Source: UBA4716 sp002438865 (GTDB lineage Bacteria > Bacillota > Clostridia > UBA1381). From it: a stretch of 19,197 nucleotides of DNA. Under the pieces are notes generated by a model. That model was not told where the DNA came from, did no database searches, and was given only the letters and a program-made list of their open reading frames with translations. Of the stretch, positions 1 through 5,938 are shown one piece after another. The DNA is taken from assembly GCA_937907325.1 (NCBI GenBank), contig CALERO010000073.1, positions 1 to 19,197 on the forward strand. The letters run 5' to 3'. Made by a program: the position numbers and the translations under genes. Position 1 is the first letter of the stretch; every line of letters starts with the position of its first letter.

Positions 1-53
1 GATTGTCTATTACTTTGTGGATTTTCTTCACCACAACTATTGACATTGAGCCG

Positions 54-80
54 AAAAAAACAGGCTTTGCCTGTTTTTTT
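54..80. terminator. Bidirectional intrinsic terminator
   Basis: A perfect 12-bp inverted repeat (arms 54-65 and 69-80) has a 3-nt loop, with a GC-rich core ACAGGC/GCCTGT. Seven A bases lead in and seven T bases lead out, so it can act on either strand. It probably ends a gene left of the window on the plus strand. I see no callable gene in bases 1-53. Confidence 0.75.
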
Positions 81-93
81 TATTACAAGATAC

Positions 94-124
94 AAAAAAA
101 GCGGAGCAAATTTTGCTCCGCTTT
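94..124 (-). terminator. Intrinsic terminator of tRNA-Asp
   Basis: The inverted repeat 98-110/112-124 (core GCGGAGCAAA) is followed, reading on the minus strand, by a run of seven T (A94-A100 on plus). It starts directly after the CCA end of the minus-strand tRNA, so it most likely terminates that transcript. Confidence 0.8.
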
Positions 125-200
125 GGCGATCCGGATGAGGCTCGAACTCACGACCTCTAGCGTGACAGGCTAGCGTTCTAACCAACTGAACTACCGGACC
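124..200 (-). tRNA. tRNA-Asp (anticodon GTC)
   Basis: Read on the minus strand, this 77-nt stretch folds as a full tRNA. The acceptor GGTCCGG pairs with CCGGATC (one G-U pair). The D arm contains AGTTGGTTAGA. The anticodon stem GCTAG/CTAGC-type arms flank the loop CTGTCAC with anticodon GTC. The T arm is GTGAG-TTCGAGC-CTCAT type. Discriminator G and a genome-encoded CCA (complement of 124-126) close it. GTC decodes aspartate GAC/GAT codons. The gene is monocistronic, with its own promoter at 221-249 and a terminator immediately downstream. Confidence 0.95.
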
Positions 201-220
201 GTATTTTTGACTGCTTTATT

Positions 221-249
221 ATTATACACATAACGTTATCGTTTGTCAA
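221..249 (-). promoter_or_regulatory. Sigma-A promoter of tRNA-Asp
   Basis: On the minus strand the -35 is TTGACA (plus 244-249) and the -10 is TATAAT (plus 221-226), both perfect consensus with a 17-bp spacer. The predicted start lies 5-15 bases before the mature tRNA 5' end at 200. Confidence 0.85.
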
Positions 250-292
250 GTAAAATTTTAAAAAAATTTAAAATTTTTTGCGGCAAAAGTTG

Positions 293-321
293 TTGACACA
301 GGTAAAATAAGGTGGTATAAT
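293..321 (+). promoter_or_regulatory. Upstream promoter P1 of the nrdD operon
   Basis: The -35 TTGACA (293-298) and -10 TATAAT (316-321) are perfect consensus, spaced 17 bp, with an extended TG at 313-314. Start of transcription should fall near 327-330. That would give nrdD a leader of about 160 nt. A LexA-like box covers the predicted start. Confidence 0.85.
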
Positions 322-326
322 ATATG

Positions 327-340
327 CGAACATATATTCG
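327..340 (+). promoter_or_regulatory. Candidate LexA (SOS) box at P1
   Basis: CGAACATATATTCG matches the Bacillus-type SOS box CGAACRNRYGTTYC in its core except for one base (A for G at the tenth position). It sits just after the P1 -10 and over the predicted start site, where a repressor would block initiation. It also overlaps a perfect inverted repeat at 319-338 (AATATATG-CGAA-CATATATT), so part of the symmetry could be RNA structure rather than an operator. Binding by LexA is an inference. Confidence 0.45.
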
Positions 341-374
341 ACATTAATGTAATTTAATTGTAACGTGTATGTAA

Positions 375-403
375 TTGATTTTTTTCTATATTGTGTTTAT
401 AAT
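375..403 (+). promoter_or_regulatory. Downstream promoter P2 of the nrdD operon
   Basis: The -35 TTGATT (375-380) matches 4 of 6 consensus bases; the -10 TATAAT (398-403) is perfect; the spacer is 17 bp. Predicted start is near 410, giving a leader of about 80 nt. One NrdR-like box fills the spacer and a second lies just after the start. Confidence 0.6.
381..396 (+). promoter_or_regulatory. Candidate NrdR box 1 (half-site quality)
   Basis: The right side, TATATTGTGT, fits the NrdR box acaCwAtATaTwGtgt well, but the left four bases are T-rich and do not fit (about 11 of 16). It lies exactly between -35 and -10 of P2. Its value comes from pairing with the better box 41 bp downstream. Confidence 0.4.
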
Positions 404-421
404 AGAAAACGTACACCAAAA

Positions 422-437
422 ACACAACATCTTGTGG
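422..437 (+). promoter_or_regulatory. Candidate NrdR box 2
   Basis: ACACAACATCTTGTGG agrees with the NrdR consensus acaCwAtATaTwGtgt at 13 of 16 positions and is itself a near-palindrome. It starts 41 bp after box 1, about four helical turns, so two NrdR multimers could sit on the same DNA face. NrdR is the usual ATP/dATP-sensing repressor of bacterial RNR genes; its gene is not in this window. Confidence 0.55.
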
Positions 438-488
438 TTTGAGATAAGATTTATTGATATATATACGATTGTGAAAGGGGAAAGAACA

Positions 489-2606
489 ATGTATGTTGTA
501 AAGAAAGACAACACAAAAGAAGCATTTAACGTTCAGAAAGTTGTTAATGCAGTCAACAAGTCTGCTTTTCGTGTGCTTGTTAAATTTACCGATGAAGAAA
601 AAGATTTTATATGCAAATTCGTAACCGAAGAAGCCGAAAAGATGGGCAAAGAGGATATTAAGATTGCCGAAATGCATAATATTGTCGAGGGCGCTCTCGA
701 AAAGGTAAATCCGAAGGTTGCAAAAAGCTACAGGGATTACAGAAACTATAAGCAGGATTTTGTGCAGATGCTTGACGAGGTTTATAAAAAGAGCCAGTCT
801 ATTATGTACATCGGCGATAAGGAAAATTCAAATACGGACAGTGCGCTTGTTTCGACAAAGAGAAGCCTTATTTTTAATCAGCTTAACAAAGAGCTTTATA
901 AAAAATTCTTCCTCACAACCGAGGAACTGCAGGCAATACGTGACGGATATATTTATATACACGATATGTCCGCACGCCGTGATACAATGAACTGCTGTCT
1001 TTTTGACGTGGAAAACGTTTTAAAGGGCGGCTTTGAAATGGGTAATTTGTGGTATAATGAGCCGAAAACGCTCGATGTTGCATTCGATGTTATCGGCGAT
1101 ATAGTGCTGTCGGCGGCAAGCCAGCAGTACGGCGGCTTTACGGTTCCGTCCGCAGAACTTATCCTTGAGCCGTATGCGGAAAAATCGTATGCAAAATATA
1201 TCAAAAAATATCTCGGACTCGGACTTGATCAAAAGAGAGCCGAGGAGGAGTCATTAAAAGACGTTGAGCGTGATTTTGAACAAGGCTTCCAGGGTTGGGA
1301 ATACAAGTTTAACTCAGTATCGTCAAGCCGCGGCGATTACCCGTTTATAACGGTAACCGCAGGTACGGGTACGGGCAGATTTGCAAAAATGGCTACCATT
1401 GCAATGCTCAAGGTGCGTATGAACGGACAGGGCAAAGAGGGCAGAAAAAAGCCGGTGCTGTTCCCGAAAATCGTTTTTCTGTATGACGAAAATCTGCACG
1501 GCGAGGGCAAGCCGCTCGAAGATGTTTTTGAAGCAGGCATAGAATGTTCTTCAAAAACGATGTATCCCGACTGGCTTTCGCTTACGGGTGACGGATATGT
1601 TCCGTCAATGTATAAAAAATACGGTAAAATAGTTTCGCCTATGGGCTGCCGTGCGTTCCTTTCGCCGTATTACAAGCGCGGCGGAATGGAGCCTGCCGAT
1701 GATAAAGACGAGCCTGTATTTGTCGGACGTTTCAACATAGGCGCAATATCACTGCATCTTCCGATGATACTGGCAAAGGCAAGACAGGAAAGCAGAGATT
1801 TTTATGAAGTGCTTGATTATTATCTCGAACTGATACGTCAGCTCCATATAAGAACATATGAATATCTCGGCGAAATGCGTGCGTCAACCAATCCGCTTGC
1901 ATATTGCGAGGGCGGTTTCTACGGCGGACACCTGGGACTTTATGATAAAATAAAGCCGCTTTTAAAATCATGTACGGCGTCTTTCGGCATAACCGCATTC
2001 AACGAATTACAGGAACTCTACAACAAAAAATCTCTTGTTGAGGACGGAGAATTTGCCATAAACGTGTTACAGCACATCAACGATAAAATCAACGAATTCA
2101 AGAAAGAGGACGGAATCCTCTACGCTATATACGGAACTCCGGCGGAATCACTGTGCGGACTTCAGGTAACGCAATTCAGAAAGAAGTACGGAATTATCGA
2201 AAAGGTTTCGGACAGACCGTATGTTTCAAACAGTTTTCATTGCCATGTCACGGAGGATATTACTCCCATTCAGAAACAGGATCTTGAGAACAGATTCTGG
2301 GATTTGGCAAACGGCGGAAAAATACAGTATGTAAAATATCCGATTGCCTACAACAAAGAGGCAATAAGAACGCTTGTGCGCCGTGCGATGAAGATGGGAC
2401 TATATGAGGGTGTGAATCTGTCGCTTGCTTATTGCGACGATTGCGGTCATGAGGAACTTGAAATGGACGTTTGCCCGGAATGCGGTTCGAAAAACCTTAC
2501 CAAGATAGAAAGAATGAACGGATATCTTTCGTATTCAAGAGTTAAGGGCGACACAAGACTTAACGACGCCAAAATGGCAGAAATCGCTGAAAGGAAAAGT
2601 ATGTAA
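489..2606 (+). CDS. nrdD: Anaerobic (class III) ribonucleoside-triphosphate reductase, large subunit
   Basis: NrdD converts ribonucleoside triphosphates to dNTPs in the cytoplasm under anaerobic conditions, using a glycyl radical installed by NrdG. The protein is 705 aa. An N-terminal ATP-cone (about 1-95, beginning YVVKKDNTKEAF) suggests allosteric control by ATP/dATP. The reductase barrel carries the conserved Cys387 in MGCRAFLSPYY. A C-terminal zinc ribbon has Cys649, Cys652, Cys662 and Cys665. The radical-site loop RMNGYLSYSR places the glycyl radical at Gly678. I chose ATG 489 because AAAGGGG (474-480) lies 8 nt before it; the frame stays open upstream to 375, but that part overlaps promoter P2. 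The stop overlaps the nrdG start by one base (ATGTAATG), so the two are translationally coupled. First gene of a likely six-gene operon. Confidence 0.97.
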   Translation: MYVVKKDNTKEAFNVQKVVNAVNKSAFRVLVKFTDEEKDFICKFVTEEAEKMGKEDIKIAEMHNIVEGALEKVNPKVAKSYRDYRNYKQDFVQMLDEVYKKSQSIMYIGDKENSNTDSALVSTKRSLIFNQLNKELYKKFFLTTEELQAIRDGYIYIHDMSARRDTMNCCLFDVENVLKGGFEMGNLWYNEPKTLDVAFDVIGDIVLSAASQQYGGFTVPSAELILEPYAEKSYAKYIKKYLGLGLDQKRAEEESLKDVERDFEQGFQGWEYKFNSVSSSRGDYPFITVTAGTGTGRFAKMATIAMLKVRMNGQGKEGRKKPVLFPKIVFLYDENLHGEGKPLEDVFEAGIECSSKTMYPDWLSLTGDGYVPSMYKKYGKIVSPMGCRAFLSPYYKRGGMEPADDKDEPVFVGRFNIGAISLHLPMILAKARQESRDFYEVLDYYLELIRQLHIRTYEYLGEMRASTNPLAYCEGGFYGGHLGLYDKIKPLLKSCTASFGITAFNELQELYNKKSLVEDGEFAINVLQHINDKINEFKKEDGILYAIYGTPAESLCGLQVTQFRKKYGIIEKVSDRPYVSNSFHCHVTEDITPIQKQDLENRFWDLANGGKIQYVKYPIAYNKEAIRTLVRRAMKMGLYEGVNLSLAYCDDCGHEELEMDVCPECGSKNLTKIERMNGYLSYSRVKGDTRLNDAKMAEIAERKSM

Positions 2607-3097
2607 TGCGGTATCACAATATAACAAAGGACGATATGCTTAACGGCGACGGACTGAGGGTAGTGCTTTGGGTTGCAGGATGCGAGCATCATTGCCCCAA
2701 TTGCCAAAATCCCGTAACATGGGATATAAACGGCGGAATTCCGTTTGATGAGACGGCAAAAAAAGAGGTTTTTGATGAGCTTGAAAAGTCTTATATATCG
2801 GGCGTGACTTTTTCGGGCGGAGATCCTCTACATACGCTTAACCGTTCGGAAATCGGAAAGCTTGTCGGCGAAATAAGAGAAAAATTTCCGAAAAAGACTA
2901 TTTGGATATACACCGGTTATGAATGGAACGATGTAAAAGACCTTGACTTCATGAGTAAGGTTGACGTTCTGGTTGACGGGAAATTTGAAGAAGCGTTAAA
3001 AGATGTGCGCCTGCCATGGAAGGGGAGCGCAAATCAGAAGGTGATTGACGTTAAAAAAAGCCTTGAATTGGATCAGATAGTGCTTGTAACGGATTAA
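2606..3097 (+). CDS. nrdG: Anaerobic ribonucleotide reductase activating protein (radical SAM)
   Basis: NrdG is the radical S-adenosylmethionine activase that abstracts hydrogen from the C-terminal glycine of NrdD. At 163 aa it has normal family length. The 4Fe-4S motif CX3CX2C is at Cys26, Cys30 and Cys33 (GCEHHCPNCQNP). The GD-rich SAM-binding stretch TFSGGDPL follows at about residues 70-77, and WIYTGYEW is also typical of the family. The start overlaps the nrdD stop by one base. Product and partner are adjacent, as usual for this pair. Confidence 0.96.
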   Translation: MRYHNITKDDMLNGDGLRVVLWVAGCEHHCPNCQNPVTWDINGGIPFDETAKKEVFDELEKSYISGVTFSGGDPLHTLNRSEIGKLVGEIREKFPKKTIWIYTGYEWNDVKDLDFMSKVDVLVDGKFEEALKDVRLPWKGSANQKVIDVKKSLELDQIVLVTD

Positions 3098-3121
3098 AAA
3101 TCTTCGGAAAGGAAAAGATAT

Positions 3122-3628
3122 ATGAAAAGAATTGCTAAATTTGAAAAAGTCAGTTTTGAACAGTTCGAAGCCGATTGGAAGGATACCTTTCCGGGTGAGA
3201 ATGATATTGACGAAATATATGACGGTATAAAACTCCCCAAGCGTGCCACAACAGGCTCGGCAGGATATGATTTTTACACGCCGAAAGCTTTTACTTTAAA
3301 ACCCGGCGAAACGATTAAGCTTCCTACAGGAATACGGGTAAGAATAGATGACGGCTGGGTGCTGAAGCTTTATCCGAGGAGCGGATTGGGATTTAAGTTC
3401 AGACTTCAGTTCAACAATACCGTAGGTATAATTGACAGCGATTATTATAACAGCAGCAATGAGGGACACATCTTCTGTAAAATAACAAATGACTCAAACG
3501 AAAATAAGACAATTGAGCTTAATAAAGGTGACGGATTTTGCCAGGGCATATTCGTCGAATACGGAATAACGGTTGATGATGATGCTGACGGCAAACGTGA
3601 CGGCGGTTTCGGAAGTACCGGAAAATAA
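3122..3628 (+). CDS. dut: dUTP diphosphatase (trimeric dUTPase family)
   Basis: Predicted to hydrolyse dUTP to dUMP and pyrophosphate, keeping uracil out of DNA and feeding dTMP synthesis. The five dUTPase motifs appear in order in 168 aa: I at about 42-53 (ATTGSAGYDFYT), II YPRSGLG at 84-90, III around 99-118 with the IDSDYY core at 104-109, IV KGDGFCQGIF at 135-144, and V RDGGFGSTGK at 159-168. Compared with typical dUTPases there is an N-terminal extension of about 35 residues and a short NSSNE insert after motif III; a dCTP deaminase-like role is less likely because motifs II and V are dUTPase-like. The site GGAAAGGA (3106-3113) precedes ATG 3122. The gap to nrdG is 24 nt, consistent with co-transcription for dNTP pool control. 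Confidence 0.9.
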   Translation: MKRIAKFEKVSFEQFEADWKDTFPGENDIDEIYDGIKLPKRATTGSAGYDFYTPKAFTLKPGETIKLPTGIRVRIDDGWVLKLYPRSGLGFKFRLQFNNTVGIIDSDYYNSSNEGHIFCKITNDSNENKTIELNKGDGFCQGIFVEYGITVDDDADGKRDGGFGSTGK

Positions 3629-3648
3629 GAAAGAGAGGGTATACTGAT

Positions 3649-4806
3649 ATGGAAATTACAAAAGATATAACATATATAGGCGTAAACGACCATGAAATTG
3701 ATTTGTTTGAGGGACAGTATGCAGTTGAAAACGGTATGGCATATAACTCATACGTTATTATTGATGACAAAATTGCTGTAACCGATACTGTTGATGCATA
3801 TTTTGCGGACGAATGGTTTAACAATCTCAAAGACGCAGTCGGCGAAAGAGAGCCTGATTATCTCATTGTTCACCATATGGAACCGGATCATTCCGCAAAC
3901 ATACAGAGGTTCGCCGAGAAATACAAAAATGCCGTTATCGTTGCAAGCAGTAAGGCGTTCACAATGATGAAGCAGTTTTTCGGTACGGATTTTGCGGACA
4001 GGCGTTTGGTTGTAAATGAAGGCGACACGCTGTCTTTGGGAAAGCATACTCTTACTTTCATTACAGCGCCTATGGTGCATTGGCCCGAGGTTATAGTTTC
4101 GTACGACAGCTTTGACAAGGTTCTGTTCTCGGCTGACGGATTCGGTAAATTCGGCGCACTGGACGCCGATGAGGACTGGGCTTGCGAGGCACGCAGATAC
4201 TATGTCGGTATAGTCGGCAAATACGGCGTACAGGTGCAGAGTCTTTTAAAGAAAGCTTCTGCTCTTGATATTAAGATAATCTGTCCTCTGCACGGACCTG
4301 TTTTGTCGGAAAATCTTGAATACTATATAAATCTTTATAACATCTGGTCATCGTATTCGGTAGAGAGCGAGGGCGTTATGATAGCATACACCTCCGTTTA
4401 CGGAAATACCAAAAAAGCGGCGGAGCTTTTGGCGGAAAAACTGCGTGAAAAGGGTTGTCCGAAAGTAGTTTTAAGCGATTTGGCAAGGAGCGATATGGCT
4501 GAAAACGTCGAGGACGCTTTCAGATACGGCAAGCTTGTTCTCGCTACCACAACGTATAATGCGGATATTTTCCCGTTTATGCGTGAATTTATAGAAAATC
4601 TCACAGAGCGCAATTACCGCAACAGAACCGTAGCGTTTATCGAAAACGGTTCATGGGCGCCCACTGCCGCAAAAGTGATGAGCAAAATGCTCGAAAACTC
4701 AAAGGATTTGACTTTTGCTGAAAACAGCGTAAAGATTTTATCGGCATTAAATGACGAAAGCCGTGAAAAAATAGACGCATTGGCGGAAGAACTTTGCCGC
4801 TGCTGA
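3649..4806 (+). CDS. fprA: A-type flavoprotein / flavodiiron protein
   Basis: A cytoplasmic flavodiiron protein, a family that reduces O2 to water (some members reduce NO). The 385-aa protein has an N-terminal metallo-beta-lactamase-like domain and a C-terminal flavodoxin domain. Diiron ligands are visible as His76, Glu78, Asp80 and His81 (HHMEPDH), His144 (MVHWPE), Asp163 (SADGFG) and His215 (CPLHGP). The FMN phosphate-binding loop TSVYGNT starts at 248. No rubredoxin or NADH-oxidoreductase domain is fused, so electrons must come from a separate donor. Start ATG 3649 follows AGAGAGG at about 3632-3639. It lies 20 nt after dut and upstream of lrgAB with no terminator between. Beside the oxygen-labile NrdDG system, a protective role is a fair inference. 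The symbol names the family, not a proven orthologue. Confidence 0.93.
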   Translation: MEITKDITYIGVNDHEIDLFEGQYAVENGMAYNSYVIIDDKIAVTDTVDAYFADEWFNNLKDAVGEREPDYLIVHHMEPDHSANIQRFAEKYKNAVIVASSKAFTMMKQFFGTDFADRRLVVNEGDTLSLGKHTLTFITAPMVHWPEVIVSYDSFDKVLFSADGFGKFGALDADEDWACEARRYYVGIVGKYGVQVQSLLKKASALDIKIICPLHGPVLSENLEYYINLYNIWSSYSVESEGVMIAYTSVYGNTKKAAELLAEKLREKGCPKVVLSDLARSDMAENVEDAFRYGKLVLATTTYNADIFPFMREFIENLTERNYRNRTVAFIENGSWAPTAAKVMSKMLENSKDLTFAENSVKILSALNDESREKIDALAEELCRC

Positions 4807-4837
4807 AATTACAAGGGAGTATAACACAACATTCGAT

Positions 4838-5200
4838 ATGAAATATTTAAGACAGACTGCCGTGATTTTCGGTATAACTTTTTTGGGCGAATTACTGCAT
4901 CATTTTATACCTCTGCCCGTCCCGGCAAGCATTTACGGCTTTGCGATAATGATTTTTTGTTTGTGCACAAAAATCGTCAAACTTGAACAGGTAGAGGAAA
5001 CAAGCGATTTTCTGCTTGCGATTATGCCGATAATGTTTATACCGGGCGGAGTTGCACTTATAACGGCATGGGATTCGTTGAAAAGCATAATTGTGCCGAT
5101 TGCGGTAATTTCCGTTGTTTCAACATTCATTACAATGATTGCTACGGGCAAGGCTACGGAATTGGTTATGAAGCTTGACAGGAGGCACAGAGATGAATAA
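4838..5200 (+). CDS. lrgA: LrgA/CidA-family membrane protein
   Basis: A 120-aa hydrophobic protein with about four membrane segments and the family marks PLPVPASIYG (about 26-35) and MPIMFIPGGVAL. LrgA/CidA proteins were described as holin-like regulators of murein hydrolase activity. More recent work on relatives (B. subtilis PftAB, chloroplast PLGG1) points to pyruvate or glycolate/glycerate transport together with the LrgB partner. The only good Shine-Dalgarno, AAGGGAG (4813-4819), is 18 nt from ATG 4838, longer than usual, and no other in-frame start lies nearer to it. The last 8 nt overlap lrgB. Same transcript as the flavodiiron gene by spacing (31 nt). Confidence 0.85.
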   Translation: MKYLRQTAVIFGITFLGELLHHFIPLPVPASIYGFAIMIFCLCTKIVKLEQVEETSDFLLAIMPIMFIPGGVALITAWDSLKSIIVPIAVISVVSTFITMIATGKATELVMKLDRRHRDE

Positions 5201-5879
5201 TATACTTGCCGAAAATGTCTATTTTGGCGTAATATTGAGCATAGGCGTGTACCTTTTGGGCGAAGCAATAAATAAAAAAGTAAAACAGCTCAATCCGTTT
5301 CTGTTTTCGATAGTAGTAATAATTGCGGTGCTGTTGGTGTTCAATATCGATTACGAGGTGTATAACAGCGGTGCGAAATATATAAGCTACCTTCTTACTC
5401 CCGCAACGGTATGTCTTGCCATACCTCTGTACAGGAGGATATATGTTTTAAAAACGCACCTGAAAGAAATACTTATAGGGATTTGCACGGGTGTGTTTGC
5501 GAGTATGGGAAGTATTTTTGTTATGGCATATCTGTTTTCCATATCCCACACCGAATATGTGTCACTGCTTCCGAAATCAATAACAATGGCAATCGGACTG
5601 GGACTCAGTACGGAATACGGCGGAGTGGAAACCATAACGATTGTAGCAATAACAATAACAGGTATTCTCGGTAATTTGGCGGCTGAGGGCGTATTAAAAT
5701 TATTCAGAATAAATAATCCCGTTGCAAAGGGGCTGGCAATCGGGACGGCGTCCCATGCAATAGGTACGACAAAAGCAATGGAATTGGGAGAAACCGAAGG
5801 CGCTATGAGCAGTCTTGCGATTGCGGTTGCCGGAGTTCTTACCGTTATTGCGGCATCATTGTTCGTAAATCTGATATAA
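5193..5879 (+). CDS. lrgB: LrgB-family membrane protein
   Basis: A 228-aa polytopic membrane protein and obligate partner of LrgA. It carries the conserved block IGLGLSTEYGGVETI followed by ITGILGNLAAEG and the motif GLAIGTASHAIGTTKAMELG, which are hallmarks of the family. I place the start at ATG 5193, 7 nt after a perfect AGGAGG (5180-5185), rather than at an upstream in-frame ATG at 5175 with no ribosome site. It overlaps lrgA by 8 nt, so the pair is translationally coupled. It ends the operon; a strong terminator begins at its stop codon. Substrate unknown; three-carbon acids such as pyruvate are plausible from characterised relatives. Confidence 0.9.
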   Translation: MNNILAENVYFGVILSIGVYLLGEAINKKVKQLNPFLFSIVVIIAVLLVFNIDYEVYNSGAKYISYLLTPATVCLAIPLYRRIYVLKTHLKEILIGICTGVFASMGSIFVMAYLFSISHTEYVSLLPKSITMAIGLGLSTEYGGVETITIVAITITGILGNLAAEGVLKLFRINNPVAKGLAIGTASHAIGTTKAMELGETEGAMSSLAIAVAGVLTVIAASLFVNLI

Positions 5880-5913
5880 AAAGAACAACCTCCGTTACGG
5901 AGGTTGTTCTTTT
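5879..5913. terminator. Bidirectional terminator between lrgB and the GH123-like gene
   Basis: Perfect 17-bp inverted repeat (5879-5895 and 5897-5913) with the core GAACAACCTCCGT. A-run before and T-run after let it serve both the plus-strand operon and the converging minus-strand gene that ends at 5939. Confidence 0.9.
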
Positions 5914-5938
5914 ATGTCGACAAATTGCTTGACGTTTT

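Noticed and set aside
1..53. Short open stretches on both strands at the left edge, including a minus-strand ATG near 46
   Set aside because: Too short, no ribosome site and cut by the window edge; a gene end cannot be told from chance.
375..488. N-terminal extension of nrdD by 38 residues from a TTG at 375
   Set aside because: It overlaps promoter P2 and the NrdR-like boxes, and a good ribosome site fixes the start at 489.
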